Source: Mycteria americana
Lineage: Eukaryota; Chordata; Aves; Ciconiiformes; Ciconiidae
Length of the DNA stretch: 64,000 nucleotides
NCBI RefSeq assembly: GCF_035582795.1
Contig: NC_134368.1
Location: 2,727,501-2,791,500 of the forward strand
Reading direction: 5' to 3'
Below, piece by piece: positions 1 to 14,600 of this stretch (its first letter is position 1; each line of letters starts with the position of its first letter). Position numbers and translations under genes: made by a program. The notes under the pieces are model-generated. The model worked only from the letters and a program-made list of their open reading frames with translations. It did no database searches and was not told where the DNA came from.

Positions 1-3000
1 TGTATTACTTCAGGCCATTGAACTGGTACCTGATTTAGGGAAGAGATCGTCTCGGGAGCACCCCTACCCTGGCACAAGACTGCTCTCTGTCTTTGCATTC
101 TTCTACAGTCCCTTCTTGTCCCTCATGGCTATAGGCAATATAGGAAGCCAAATAAAGTAGTTTACTTGCTTAGAATAGATAAGACCACAGAAAAGTACTG
201 CTTTGGAATAATAATCCAGACCTTGCTGAAATAGTTTCCTGCTAATGACATCTGGCATGTAGAAAGGATGGAAAATCTGTTGTGGAATACTTGTTTATAC
301 TTTGGGACCAACACCAAAAATGTTTTTGACTGATTTTTATTTCCAAATTCCAGCTAGCTGCTGAGGATGTAATCATCTAGGGACTTTCATTGCACTTTAT
401 TAATGAAATATACTCTGCTGTTTCCACAGTTGTTCCCATCAGTAGGAAAAAATATAATCTAGATTTTTTTTTTTTTAAAATAAGCTTATCTGGCCCATCT
501 GCATGGCAGTACATTTATCTCAGATTTGCTCTCTGCACCTCAATGAAAGTATTCTAATTTTTAATGACACTTAAATTAAGGAAGTGCAGATACTGATAAA
601 TGAATAAAATGATGTCCACACTTAAATTCTCTCTGCAGAAGGCTGGTGGCCTCTAGTTTCACATACACTAACGTGAGCTCTAATGATTTTGATGTAAGGT
701 TTGGATGCTGATGAAATTATTTGTCTTTTATCTTGTCCATTTCCAGTGTTCACTAACCGTGATACTGCCTCTGACGCTAAACTGACCTGTCACAAAGAAC
801 CGGGGTGAAAAAATGTAAGAGGGAGCTGCTTTCTAGCATGTTGTGTGAAGTGTGGTGTGGTATTTTGTGTCAGGAATGGGACTAACTGTATGATACCTGT
901 TTTAGTTAGTGTGTATCGAAGTGAGGGGAAGCTCAGCATGTAGATAAAGGTTCATTTCTCTAGAATTGATAGAGCTACTTCCAAAGGTTAGTGTTTCAGT
1001 TGTTTTGTTATTGCCCCTCGTTGGAGGTGCAGTGTTAACAGACCAGGTGAGTAGTTGCCTTAATTTGCTTCAGGGCAAAATCTTTTGCAGTTTTTTGATC
1101 AATGCTGACAGCAATAAATTACTGTGAGTGGTAACTTAAGGTTTTCCCAGTTGTACTTGCAAGGCTTTCTCTTTGTGCTCTTAGTGTAACAGGTTTTGTG
1201 CATGCATCTGGGAGTGTGATGTTTTATTCACTTGTTTGTAGTGTGATCTTTAATCTGGAGGTATTTGTGTTTCTTTTCTTCCAAACTACCTTCTCCCTAC
1301 ACCAGTCAGGTAAGTTGCTGCAAAGATCAACTGTCAGTATTTGGGAGCTTCTGTTGTGATGAGAAAAGTCTTGGAAGCGAAGGTCCTGTCCATCCCAACC
1401 TCCTGGTCCCTCCAAGTGCATGGGGACTTGCAGAAAGTAGGGAAATGAGGGTGGTGAGCCAGTCAAGAGGGAGAGGATCACATTTTGTTTGTCTGTCTTG
1501 TTGATCTTGGTAAACCTCTGCAGACAACAAACGTGCCTTGTTAGTATCTGCTGTTTGTAATGAGTTGAAAGAAGAGTTTGGAATATCCAAACTTCATTGC
1601 GTATTTAGACACATTTATTTCTACTTTGCTTGGCAAGTAACTAGAGCCATTTTCTGAACCCTTCATACCTTTTATCTCTGGATAGTATATTTAGTGCTTT
1701 GTCTGTAAAAGGTGTGTCGAGAAATCAGGTTACATTTTGAGATGCCAGAAGAAGGTGTAGGTTCCTTAGCGAGCAGGGGCTGTAACCCTGGGAATTTTCC
1801 AGTTAACTGCAGTGTCAGTAATCTGCCTCATTAATGGGCAGCTGAAAGGCAACACTGTCTGATGAGTATGCTCAGAGAGTAGGGTGGGGATTTTTTTTCT
1901 CTGATTCTGCTGAGGGGCTATAGCATATGTTGCTTTAATTTTATTTCCCTGATATGATAAACTGCTGTTGATTATTGCTATTGGCACTTTTTCTTGGTGG
2001 TGGAATGGGGCTTGAGGTACAGGAGAAGATGAAGCAATGAGGACTGGAGAGCATGCTGAAAATGGGAATAGTTAGTAAAATCAGGCAAAGAAACCAGGAC
2101 AGAAGTTAGTACTAAAGTAAATTATTAGTTTCAGCTTCCTAAATGACCACAGGCAGGTAATTTAAGACACAGCATTTCATACTGTTGTGTAAAATACATG
2201 CCAGAGATGCCTGAATACGCGTAGTCAAATAGCAGAGTCCTAAATATAGTGTCTGTGACGCTGGGGGTTGATACAGATGTGGGACAATTTGCATTGTGAG
2301 ACAAAGGTGTAAATGTAACTTATTTTTAAACAGTTTTTATGAGCAAAGGCAACTGACAGTGAACTTCCTTGTTTTTGGTGGGATTGGTGTCTTATCTGTT
2401 GCTAGGAATACCTTCTCTTTTTTGCAGCATTGTCACCAGCTTTGCAAACAAAAAAGTAGTATTTGTGGCAAACATAACTGTTTTGATGGGAGAATGAAAA
2501 TGATCTGCACCTGAGAACTGGAAGGTTTTTACAAGTTATCATTTAACTTAAAGAGCAAATCAAAGCTCTGATTATTTTCAGTCATTTTTTAATTATTGTC
2601 AGAAGTGGGCGGTGACCATAAAAATAAAAAGATTTATTACAGCTCTTGTGTGAGAGGGAAATTGGCATACTTGTTTTAGGGGAAAAGTGAAATATCAGTT
2701 ACAGAAAATTAAAGCTTTTCTAATTAAATATTTTCTCATGCTTTGTAAAGAACAGCTTTCTTTTCTTCCCACTTGCTCCCATGTAACTGAGTTCCTTTCA
2801 TTTTAGTTCTGCTTCATAAACGCTTGAGTCAAACAACTCAAGTGCAAGGGAAAACCTTTGATATCAAGTTCTATTTCATACAGTGATAGTTATGGCATAG
2901 CAAAATGTCAGATGCAGAAGTACCCCTGTAACCCTAAAATGTCATGTAATGTAGTGCTAGCGTGGGGTTTGTTTGGACTCTGGTCCAAACCAGAAGAGTG

Positions 3001-3185
3001 TTCGTGTGTGTCTGCTACCTGATTTCTTGGAGGTCACCAGAACTTAATGTTACATACTTGGTTATGGTTTGAGTACTTATAACTGGAAGTAAACAGGGGT
3101 TTCTGCATTCTTTTGTTTTTCCATGGAGCTGTGAAGGGATGCTTTTCATCAGTAATTTACAGATCACAAGTAGTTAAGTTGTATA

Positions 3186-3342
3186 CAAGATCTCCATCCT
3201 TGGAGATTTTCGAAACTTGATGGGACGAGGCCCTGAGCGACATGTTCCAATGTTGAAGTTAGCCCTACTTTGAGCAAGAGGTCAGACTAGAGATTTCCAG
3301 AGGTCTCGTCCAACCTAAGTGTTTATGTGATTTTGTGTGGCT
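3186..3342 (+). mobile_element. CR1 retrotransposon 3' fragment, worn
   Basis: Reads like the 3' untranslated end of an avian CR1: a ttggagattttcgaaac segment, then gacgaggccctgagc, gaggtcagactagag, and ccagaggtctcgtccaacct. It is heavily substituted and lacks a clean terminal octamer, so boundaries are approximate. Confidence 0.6.
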
Positions 3343-3397
3343 ATATTGGCTATCTTTTTAATTAATAAAATTATCATTGAAATCACAAGGATTTAGC

Positions 3398-3416
3398 TGT
3401 GTGTGTGTGTGTGTGT
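3398..3416. repeat. TG dinucleotide microsatellite
   Basis: About nine TG units followed by ctgtctctaaat. Intronic in ALMS1. Confidence 0.9.
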
Positions 3417-3912
3417 CTGTCTCTAAATCCCTTTGAACTTAGATAGTGAATTTAGATAGTGAATATTCATTGAAAAGATAGTCATTATTCCTAGTATGTT
3501 ATGAACTGGTTTTATGACAAATGCCCAGCTGTGCATCAAGCCAACTGATAGAAAGGAAGAAAGTTTTATTCTTGTTTTCCAGTGAGTGGAGTGATGTTGA
3601 AGCGGTATTTACAACTTAGCCTATATAACAGTTACAACTTTATAGTTCACAAAATTAAAGGGTTCTATTATAGATGTTGCTGCTGCTGTTTGTTATAGCA
3701 TCAAAACCATGTTAGCTAATTTGCTGGCACTTAAAATAAGAACAATTTTTGATTAGTTCCATTAACAGATGAGTTCCAGAGAAAGCGTATGCTCATTCAT
3801 GATGACAGACTCTTGGTTATTGACAGCACTAGTCTTTCTTTGAGTTCTGCAATCCATTTTGGTGAGGGTGGGAAGTTATCCACATAACCTATGTGAATTC
3901 TGTATTTTTCAG

Positions 3913-5674
3913 GATCCATGGGTATGCGGTTTGGAAGCTGCTTCTGAGTATAGCCATAATCAGGAACAGGAGGACATAGAGCATTTCAAAGCTCCAAGTG
4001 ACAAAAGGTTTCAAACTGACAAATACACACAAGCCGTCAGGACTAAGGAGCTTTTAGAGTCAAGCTTACGACAAGCTGTGCCATTATATAGAGCTGATCC
4101 TTCCGATTGTTGCCTGCTGAAGGATATGCAGTTCAAATGTTTGAGTACCGTTCAAACACCTATCTGCAACCAACATCAAACAGTTGCAACTAGTCATTCT
4201 GATGCCGTTGTTGAACTTCATCCACCATTGCAGAAGGAATGGGACACACGTGCAATGAGGTCTGCAGCTGCTTCCGATACACACACAGAAGTCCATTTAC
4301 CAGCTCAGAAGAGGCTGTCTATGGAAAAGTGTTCTGAAGATATGGCTAAGCAAATTACTTCTATCACCTTTTCATCCCGAAAACGTTTGCAGTCACCACT
4401 GACTTCCATGGCACTCAACAGCGGTCTTACTAGAGATGGTCTTGATGGGATAATGCCCTTGGAGGTTGACTCTGCTAGCACTGAGGAACAGAGCCATGAC
4501 AAACAACACTGGGAAAGATCTAAGGCCTGTCCTCCAAGTCCAATGCTTGCTGGCTCAGTGTTTAATGAGATTTCTTATACTGCTGAGAAAGACAGGTTTC
4601 ATCGTGTCTCTGCTGACAGTAACAGAGTTGGAGCTTATCAAGAAACAGACTGTTTGTCAGATGAGGATTCTGTAAGCATCCATGCTGATAAAAGACAGAC
4701 CCTTAGTGCAAAAAATTCTGATGTTCTGCCTCAAGATGTGACTGAATCGGGCAGGCATAGTGCCAGACTCATGGGGCTTGACTGTGATATAAGATTCAGT
4801 CAAGAAACAAATAGATTTAATGAACCCCCTTCTATAAGCTCTTACCAGCAGGAGAAAAGCAGCCTACCTGGCCACATCCAATTGTACGAGAGCTTAGAAG
4901 GTCCAGGTCCAGCTCTACAAACTGATTTGCTGAAGGGCCATATTAAGTTGTTGGCAGAAGAGAAGAAACGTCCCTCTGATGAAGTACCTCTCATTCAGAA
5001 AGAGGTTGCGAGAGAGCAAATCGGTATGTCTCACCATTCATCTACAGATGAGATTTTATCCACCACGTCTGTATCTCCTTCATCACCAACTAAGAAAGCA
5101 CTGTCTTGTGTCCACATAACTCTTTCCTCAAAGTGTAATAAATCGGAGCTGCGTGGTAACTTGAATACTGAAAATGAGATGAGATCATGGGATAAACCTG
5201 AAATCAATACTCAATCAGTGTCTTTAAAAACTCCAGAAACTTTAATAGAAGCTGTTTCTAAATTATCAGCTGCTGACCTTATTCCAGAAGATCAAAGATC
5301 TTCATCTTTCCCAGTGCCAGTGTCTTCAGCAGATCCCTGCCTAGTGCTTTCCTCTGTTACAACCACAGCAGGGCAAGAGCTGCCTCTGCAAAACAGTGAG
5401 AGACCACAAGTCACTGTTCTGGGTTCAGGGGGATGTAGTCTGAAGAATATCTTCAACTCTGTAGTTCCTGCAAAACCTGGGAAAAGTACTTCTGATGCTA
5501 CCACTCAGATAACAACAGAAAGTCCTGAAAAAACAACCTTTTCAGCAGAAATTTATGTTAATTCACAAGACAGTGAAAATGCTGTCCACCAGTCATCTCT
5601 CCAGAAAGCACATGAGCTTCCCAACAATACAGCTTCATCTCTTAACAAGATTTCCTCTTTCCCAAGGCAGGGTG
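3913..5674 (+). CDS. ALMS1: ALMS1 large internal exon (human exon 10 equivalent)
   Basis: A 1762-base exon opening after tttttcag at 3912 with GAT (phase 0) and closing before gtgagc at 5675 in phase 1. It encodes 587 serine-rich, hydrophilic residues with no globular domain visible, as expected for the middle of ALMS1. Size and position before the two small exons match the second largest exon of the human gene. The reading frame runs on into the intron to a stop at 5739, which is not coding. Confidence 0.92.
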
Positions 5675-8600
5675 GTGAGCAAATTAGTGTCTTATATGTA
5701 TATGTAGACTTTCGTCTATTCAAGTTCGAGGTATTATAGGTATTTAAAAAACAAAAACAAACCCAGCTTTTTTGTGTAGGTAACATTCTTGAGATAATTT
5801 TGATATTTAAAGTTGCTTATATAGGGGGAAAAAACCCAACCCTTAAACCTGGGCTCTGCAGTCTTGTGGGTAGGGAGTTGTATCAATACAGTTGTGATTC
5901 AGTTCAGGTTTATCTGGAACTGAATTTGTTGTGCCTAAGTCTGGTTCAGGGAAATTTTCTGACATTTGTCTCTAGATAATTTGATGTGGTTCACTGCTGA
6001 GAGTGTGTCAAGAGATATATCTAGTTATTGATTTACTCTCTAGTTAAGGTAGTACAAAACTAAGAGGAGAATGTGCGTGTCACTATTTTCCATAGAATAA
6101 AACAGAAAATGTGGAGGGCTTTTAAATCTGTTGACGGAGGAATGTGAATGTTGCACAGTGGTTTCCCACAGAGGTGTTTTATACTACTGATGTGTGCAGG
6201 CTTGTGTGGTTTTCATGATTTTTCCTGGGCTCTGGGCTTTGTATCTCTATTCTCAAGGTGTTTAAAATAGTATGAGTTAAGAGAGCAGATTCTTTCATCA
6301 CATCAGAGTGCAAAAAATATTTCAGCTATCTGATCACCTCTTCTCTTTGCTATTAGAAGTCAGTGATGTTCTGGTGCAAACGTTTGCTGGAATTCTGTTA
6401 TGACAGCATACTGCTTTTATTGACTTGAGAGACATATATCCATGCTCATTTAAAATTATTTCATTAAACATGGATCAACTGGGAGCTGTGTGGGTATGTG
6501 AGTTATTATTTTTTAAGTCAGTGTTTGTCACCCTAGTCACAAATTTAATGTTGAATAGGTAAGTAAGCTCTTTTTTCTAGCTAAGTGACAGTCAACCTTC
6601 TAACCATTGGGTGGGTATTAAATAATTAAATTAAATAAATTAAATAATTAAAATTTATTTTCCTAAAGAATAGGGTATTTCTCCTGATTTACCACAGTAA
6701 ACATCTTCAGCAGTCTCCTTGGGTCCTGATTTGTTGCTTTTATCTTCAGTTGCATTAAAGGATTAAAGCCTGACTTCTGTTAATTGCTTTGCCTTCCATC
6801 CCCATAGATCAGCCCTTATTGCTGCCATATAAACCTTCTGGAAGTACTGGAATGTATTATGTTCCTTATCTAAAAGCAGGATCCAAAATTCCTCCAGTTG
6901 GGTCAGAAACCAGTGTTGAGAGCTCTCACTCAGGTACTTACTTATCTTAGGTCTTCCAAATGCAAAACGATGGTTGTAGTTCATGGATCGAAATATATCT
7001 GTTTCATATGCAGAATTGTCTCAGTTGAGCTCAGAACTCTTCTGTCCTACCAGTTTAGAGTAAGTGCATTGATTTTAATAGAAAAATGTCTTTGTTCATG
7101 TTCACACCACTTTATAACACAAAGATGCATGAGTCCTGACTGAAGGCTATGGTTTCAATTTCTTTGATGAAAGGGATGTTAGTACTCCATTCTGGCAGTG
7201 AAAAGAAACAAGGCTTAATGTTTTACAGCTTGATAATTCTTTACTTTCCTCTGGGAATTACTATTCAGTTTGGACTTTCTCATATCTCTGCCAGTTCTTC
7301 TTCTTTTTAGTTCCCTTATTTATGTACATTCTCCCCCTTTTTTTATTAATTTGGTATGTGTGCATTCTGAAATATCTGCGTAATACAACATGCATTTCAG
7401 ATAATAGCTTTCTCAGTACTGAGTTTCTTTCCTCCATGCTAGGGAATTCCAGTGTAGAAAGCCTTTCTATAAAAAATGTAATTTGTAACTGTGGTTTAAA
7501 ACATATATTCACCTCTTTCCCACATCCTCCCATCTCCCAGTAAAAAACATCTCTCATTTACCAGGGGAAAGGATGCTCTGTGATTCATCAACTTCTTTTG
7601 CTTTGCCTGCTGTTATTTTTCAGTTCTCTCCTATACGTAAAGAACGCATCACTTAAGCATTATAGGTCTTATTTGCAGGTTGTTTTCAGTCAGAACTTTT
7701 TGACATCCAAAGTTATTTGTAGACAACACTAACATTACAGAGATGTCCAGTTCCTGACAGATGTGCCCCAGGGAAGTAGGTTGATACAACAGTGACAGTA
7801 AGTGCGCAGGTTAGTCGTCATAGCCACAAATTGTGCTTGTAATTGTTTGTGTGCCTCCAATCATTACCTTTTTCCAGACTGTCTGCTGTAATATGGTCCA
7901 AATGAGAGAAACAAATGTGATGCGAGTCTGTTGTTTTTCAGAAACTATGATGCTAGATATAAAAATTCAATATGCATATGAGGCAGTGCAAGGTTCTAGA
8001 AAATGTACAGCAGAATTAAAAAATAAGTTTTGTTTTTTAAACTCCCTGCTGCAGCTAGGATTCTTAGCTCACAAGTAGTAGCTGAAGGAAATGGAGTTAA
8101 GTCCTGGATGTAACCAGGTGGTGTTGACAAGGATGATAAATCAGTTAGGGGCCATTTTAGGTTTCTAACGTTAGGAGACAGCTATATGATAGTGAGACCT
8201 CTGCTGCTGTTGTCTTGAATTCTTGTTTAGAGGTTATACAGACCTACTCTAGTCTTCCAGTTTTTCTCCATTGCTATTCTGAGCTTGGAAAACAGATATT
8301 TACATCAGTCAGTGAAAATGTCTGGAATTTTAATGTGAGCAGGAGGGAGTCTGGACATTCCAAGTCTTGTGTCTGGCTTCCTAGCAGACCTGTCTAATGC
8401 TCATTTTCTTGTATTCTTCTCTGCTCATTAGTAGAATAGTTAAAAAATATCTACCTCTCAGGGAAGAACTCTGTCACCAAAGATCATGGAAAACAATGTG
8501 GCGCGATACCTACTGCTGCTGTGTTAGTTGCTAGAACTGCTCATTAGGGATCATGATTGTTGGTTGGTGAATATACTGGTACTAATACTTGGATAATAGG

Positions 8601-11600
8601 CTTGCTTTCAGACATTGTCTTTGCTGTGAGATTTCTGTATATATTTTTCCTTCTTCCTCTTTTTACTCATAGTTATTCCTCTCTTTCTCTGCAGGGTCAA
8701 ATGATGCTCTTCCTCCAAGGTTTCCGGCGAGCATGCTTGGTTTAAGGGATGATAATCCTCTAGACAGTACGGCTGTAAGGCATAAAGAAGGACTCTACAG
8801 TAAGAGGGCCAAGCCCAAGCTAGCCTGGGCTGAGGAGCAAATGATCCCACTGGAAGCTTCCCCAGGTAGTTATAGTGTGTGTTTAATTTTACATGTGTTT
8901 TCATAAACGTGAAAGAAAGTAGAGCAAACGAATTACGTTTCAGGATCCATGATTTCTGGTCTCATGATATTGCTGAGAGTCTGCCTGAAGATGCTGAATT
9001 TGACTCATTTTTCTCTTCCCTATCTTTCTGCTTCTCCTTCACTGCCCAAATACTTGGACATCAATATTTGCTAGCATTCCAGTGGCTCCAGTGCTTACCA
9101 GAGCCTTTGTAAGATTTTTTTGGGTTCGGTGGGGTTTGGGTTTTTTTGGGTTTTGTGTTGTGTGGGGTTTTTTTGGTTTTGGTTTTTTGTTTTTTTTTTT
9201 TTTTTTTTTTTAAGGCACTCTTAAGTTTGTGAAGTGCAAAGTTGTCTTGAAGTGTAGAAAGGATGCCTGTGTAGAAAATGACAGAAATTCCCTGGTAAAT
9301 AAAAGCAGGTGGGATGGCTCTGTATATTGGGTTGGGGTTGTGTTCCTGCCCACAAATACACTGATGTCTTGCAATGTCATGTAAAGTATCTCTGTAATGT
9401 TGGTATCTAACTGAATTTTAATTTGATTTGACTGATGTCTCTTTCTTCCTCCTCTTCATTAACCTTGTTGGATGGTACTCCTGAGGGATGAAGGTCAGGG
9501 TTTACTACGATAGTAGCCTACTTTAAGGCTTTATTTCTTGAGAATGCTGACAAAATGAAATTACACTGTGCTAACTGATGATTTTGACACTGTATCTCAT
9601 GACAGTAGCTAAAATTAGTCCTGATGGACACTCCTTTTGACACTCCTCCTCATTCTGTGATTTTGAGTGGCTGATAAACTTCCTCGAGTCTGAGTAGGGA
9701 TGAGGATTTTTGTTGTGTTTGAGAATTGCATCTTGTTCATGGACAGAAGTAACTAAACAGAAAATTGCTGAGTGGTTGCCATCTCCTAAATGCAGCTATT
9801 AATTCCTCAGGGAAGTTGTTTATTGCACAGGACAGTATTTTGCAACATGTGCGATATTAAACAAAGAGCGAGCAAATTGCAAGGAGGTAATATAATTGTG
9901 GCTGTTAATGAGGGATGGGACCTGAAACATATGAACAGCGTAATGGATTCTGAATTAGAGAGTTCCTGCTCTCTTCTAGGCAGTCGCATATATAGGGCTT
10001 TTGGGAGCCCATTTATTTTTCTTAGTATCACATAAACTTGTTACATGAAGACATACAATGAAACAGATTTTTATGGAGTACCTCAGTGTGATTATTGCTG
10101 TCCTTTTTAAGCAGGCAGCTCAATATGCCTGGGGTAAGGTCACCCCACAGAGCTGCGCTGATATATTGATAGAGATTCCTTCTGATGATTTTAGTTCTTC
10201 ACTTTAGAAGGGATTTTCTTTGAAGGTTTTCTCTTCAGAATGGAGGGATTTTGGTATTTCCAGAAGATAATTTAAAATGGTTGCATAAGACACACTGAGC
10301 TTCATTATTTTTTGTTCATTTTACTTTTTTGGTAAGTGTAGATAGGACCAATAGTTGAATTAGTGCAACAATAAAGACAATGTTGTCTTAACCTAGTTTT
10401 TCTAATGGAAGAAATAATTGTCTGTGAGCATTTATAAAATGCAAGGATACGTAAACAAGTGGAGTAAGATAGAAAAATGCTTTTCTTCGTTCACTGTGGG
10501 TAATTTGGAAGAAGAACGTTGGGTCATGGCGGTAGAGCTGAAGAAAGAGTGTGTGTATAGATGTGAGCTCTCTGAACCAGAACCTGCAGTAACAAACAAA
10601 ATACCATGTTGGAGCAGAGATCAATGGATACCTGTCTCTCTGAATAGCCTGGATGATAATGACAGGAGAACATAAGTGTTAATATAAAATTATCTAATAG
10701 TATTTTTCTGTAGCTGTGATGGTCTAAAGACACAGGCAAGAAAAGAACTGTAAGTAGAAATGATCTTTTGTTAAACCAGCCGGTACAGTTGGAAATTTAA
10801 GCAAGCTTTCTGAAAGAGACTTGCATGTCTAAAATCTTCTCTGATTTCTTCAACTGTATTTTTAGATGGTCTAATAAAAGATTACCTCTACCCACAGAGC
10901 TTGTCTAGAGCTTAAAATTATGCAAGTTATGTATTTTTTTAAAAAGTTTCTCTATATAAAGTTATTTTTATTTTTTGCCTGTTTGCATTCCTTCCATTTT
11001 GTTGGTAACTTTTTAAAAATACAGAAGTAGCAAAAATTCTGCATAGTATTCCCAAGCCGGATCTCATTTGTCAGGAGGATGTGGAGGAATCCTCTTACAT
11101 GAGTATATAAACATTGACCTTGTATGGAAGGAAAAATTCCTCCAATTTCAGAGTTAGTGAGACTGAGTCTGGTTACGCTATTCATGATCTTGACATTACA
11201 CTGAAGGGTCTCTGTGTTGGGAAGGGAAGAGATGTATAAAATGTAAGGAAAACAAGTGATTAAATAAAAGTAAGGTTTATGAGGCAGTGTTAACAGTATG
11301 AATTCATGCAATCGTAACCCTTCCTGAGCTTATCTTGCATCCCTTTTTCCCATGTGGAATTGAGGTTTTATGGTAACATAGCTTGTGATTCTTTATAAGG
11401 TAGGTAGGTATTTTCCTCCTGGGGTAGGGGGAGGCTTCCCTGTGGGACTTGCCACCCTTTTGCTGAAATCAGTGGCAAAGCTTACTCAAATGAAGAAAGA
11501 AAGACCTGGTTTCAAGTTCTGTTTTCATCAGTAGATCACAATCATGGAAACAAGACTGTTTAAAACAAAACAACAAAAATACAAACAAAAAACCAGTCTT

Positions 11601-14600
11601 GGGAGGAATGTTGGAGAGCTAGAGAAAAACTAGTATGAGCGTGATTCCTGCCATTAATGGAGCTTGATATGCATTTACTGACAGGTTCCCATGACCTAGT
11701 CACTGGTGTTACCATTAGTAAATGGACTGTTCTTTTTTTGTATTGACTTCTTTATTTATATTAAAGCTGTTACTACTCTATAAGGCATCCTTAAATGACA
11801 TACTTGGCTAAAATGGCATGGAATATCTTGCAGTAAGCATAGGGACTTGGGAAATCCTTCTGGCACTAGCATCTATAATTCCTATAGATGGGAACTTTCT
11901 GCCTTCATGGATCATTATATAATTCAGTCCATTATACAAAGAACATAACATGAAACACATTTTTACTTTTTAAAATTTGATTTTTTTCTTTTCAGTATAT
12001 TACAAACAGCTTTAGAATTATTTTGGAGTATATTCCTGCTAGCACGTGCTGCGTGCATACTTAATGTATGTCTATTACGAAGGGGTTTATAAGTGGATTT
12101 CTGCATATAGTCCTTTGTAATTTCAGATAGTAGCATATTCTGGGGTGGATTTCACTGCTGCTTTGACCTAAATTGTGTCATCTGAGCTTGAAAGCAAAGC
12201 AGGACTAGATCTTGATATGCTATCAGAGATGGTTCTAGGAGCTGTACAGAAGTGGTATTGGTTGGTATATGTAGTGCTCTTTTGTGTTAGTTAAGAGATA
12301 ATGTTCAGGCATAGTCTTAGGGGACTTTCGTACTCCCTGGGCATTTGTCTGAAAAGAGGCAAAATGAGTTGTGGCTGCCTGTCGTGAGTTTCCATAAGTA
12401 TAAATAAAGACTCAGTCCAAATTTTGGTCTGGGTAATTACCTGTGGTGTATCTAGATTCCTCCTTCAGATTCAGTTGGATATAATACTCTCTTGGATTCT
12501 GTGTTGCAAATGGTAGAAAATATTATTTATGTACTTTTAATAATGCTGAAACTTCATTTCAAAGTTTGTTGCATTTTGGGAATGGGTACAATGATTCCTG
12601 CTTTTAATCCTTTGAAGTGATTGGAAAGTGTTAGGATGAAAATCATCCTGTTTAAGATTTGCTGTTTGCTACTTGCTTCCCTGTAACGAAACAAAAATTT
12701 AAAGCGTTTCCTTCTCTTCTAGAACGCACAGATCATTCGAAGTCTGTAAAAACCACTCATTCGGTCTTCAAATCTGCACGGTTCTACCTTCATCATCCAA
12801 TGCCCATGTGCGAGAGCTACTTTCTCTCTAACAGTGAGCTGTCAGAAGACAGTTCTGGTATTGAATATGCTAGACCTTCCTCAAGGGCTGTCTTGCAGAA
12901 TCAGAAAAAAGCACATCGTCATCAATGTGTTTTCTCTGTTCGTCATAAAAAAGATGGTGAGAATGAGTTCTTTCCACTCACTGCAGAAGCAGATTACAGC
13001 AAGAATGGGGATCTGAATGTTAGCACATCTGTGGGGAATGAAATGTCAGGAAAGGAGCTACTTCAACGTGGCAGAAGAGAAGCAGAACAAAAGGCAGCTA
13101 GAAATTATCCTGTGCCACGTAGCCAAACAACTCGCCTTAATGAGGCTGTGGAGAAAGACCTGCCACCGAGACAGAGAACCCACTCCAGTGGTAGCTTAGA
13201 TGAACTCTGGATTAAGTTTTTGGAGTGCCAGAAGAGACACCAGCACCATGATTTTAGGAGTAATGGTGAGCTGTCCCTTGTTGAACGCCTTGATCGATTG
13301 GCCAGGGTCCTTCAGAATCCGATTAAGCATACACTAATACCAACAAAACCTGGAATGAATGTTTCTGAAAAGAAAATTAAGGGAAGAGAGCAGAAGAAAA
13401 TAAGACTGCCAGAAAAGAGCGTGTCTGAAAGTACCGTAGAGCCTAATGCAACACATGTTGATGAAAGACCACGTATCACCCATGATAAAAATAACCTTGT
13501 TGACCTCAGGAAAAATAGGTCAGGAGAGAAAATCATCTGCCACATGAATAAAATTTTGGAGCACCAGCAGTACTCGGAAACTCCTAGTGACACTTCCTCA
13601 GAGACAAGGCTTAGTAGAGATCATGGCACCACGATCAGTTCCACCATCTCAGAATCAGATGCGGTGACCCAAACAGAGATGGAAACTGCTACTCAGACTG
13701 AGGTGAGCAGTTCCATTTCCACCATTGACACTGCCAGGCTGATCAGGGCTTTTGGGCATGAAAGAGTGCGGGTGTCACCAAGACTTTCCCAGCTTTATTG
13801 TACCATCAACCACCAGAAAAGCCGCTCTGAAAAGTGGGCCAAGGGAAGTGGCAAAGCAGTGGGTATAGAATATCCAAAGGTTACTTCTGAGAGACACAGG
13901 AAAAGGAAAGAGATCCAGGTATGTGGTCAGTTAGACCAAAAGACAATTTTAACTAGTCTTTACAGGAACTCTTAAACTGCTATACAGTAGTAGAGTTTGT
14001 TATTTGGAGAATCATTTAAGATTTCCCAGAGAGTCTTGTTTATATGGTAGGCTTCTGTCTTTGATCTAAGTAGCTCGAACAAGTCTCTCTGCCTTTCCAG
14101 GAATAAGGACAAGATCAAAATATCTTAAAACATCAATTGTGCTTTCTTTCCCTTTGTTCTTATTTGTCTTTTTTCTTTTCCCTTATTTGTCTTGGGAAGC
14201 AAGATCCTGCTGTATCTGATTTCTAGTTACCTGCAGGTTCTGTGCTTTAGCAATCCTGAAGACAGTGGTGGTAAGTTGAGGTTGTAGATTTTGACTGCAT
14301 ATTTCTACCTGAATATCTCTGGGCAACGATAAATACCATTTCATAAAAATTGGAATTATTATTTGAATTTTCTTACTGTTTGTCTATTTTAAATGTCGGA
14401 ATTATTTTGTCTTGCTGAGTGTTGGTTGTAAGCTTGTTCAATTTCTGTATTTGGCAGTTTAGGCGTATTAAAAGACCAAGTCTCAGCCCTAAGGATTCTA
14501 AGTGAAAAGTCTGGAGTAAAGCTGCTTTAAAGTGGAGAAAATCTTTCTGATTACTTCAGTTGAATTTGGCCATTGCCCTTTGGAGGGGAAATGAAAATTA

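Larger units (their letters stand above)
1..3912. other. ALMS1 intron (3' part), no exon recognised
   Basis: AT-rich sequence upstream of the first recognised ALMS1 exon, with frequent stops on both strands. It holds a worn CR1 fragment (3186-3342) and a TG microsatellite (3398-3416). A weak exon-like segment at 747-804 has a splice phase that does not fit the next exon. Confidence 0.6.

Noticed and set aside
5675..5739. Continuation of the large ALMS1 frame to a stop at 5739
   Set aside because: A consensus gtgagc donor at 5675 in the right phase joins the next conserved ALMS1 exon; the tail is intronic.
8939..9112. Segment after tttcag reading [19 protein letters not shown] as a possible ALMS1 exon
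   Set aside because: Needs phase 2 entry but the preceding exon ends in phase 1; no good donor follows.
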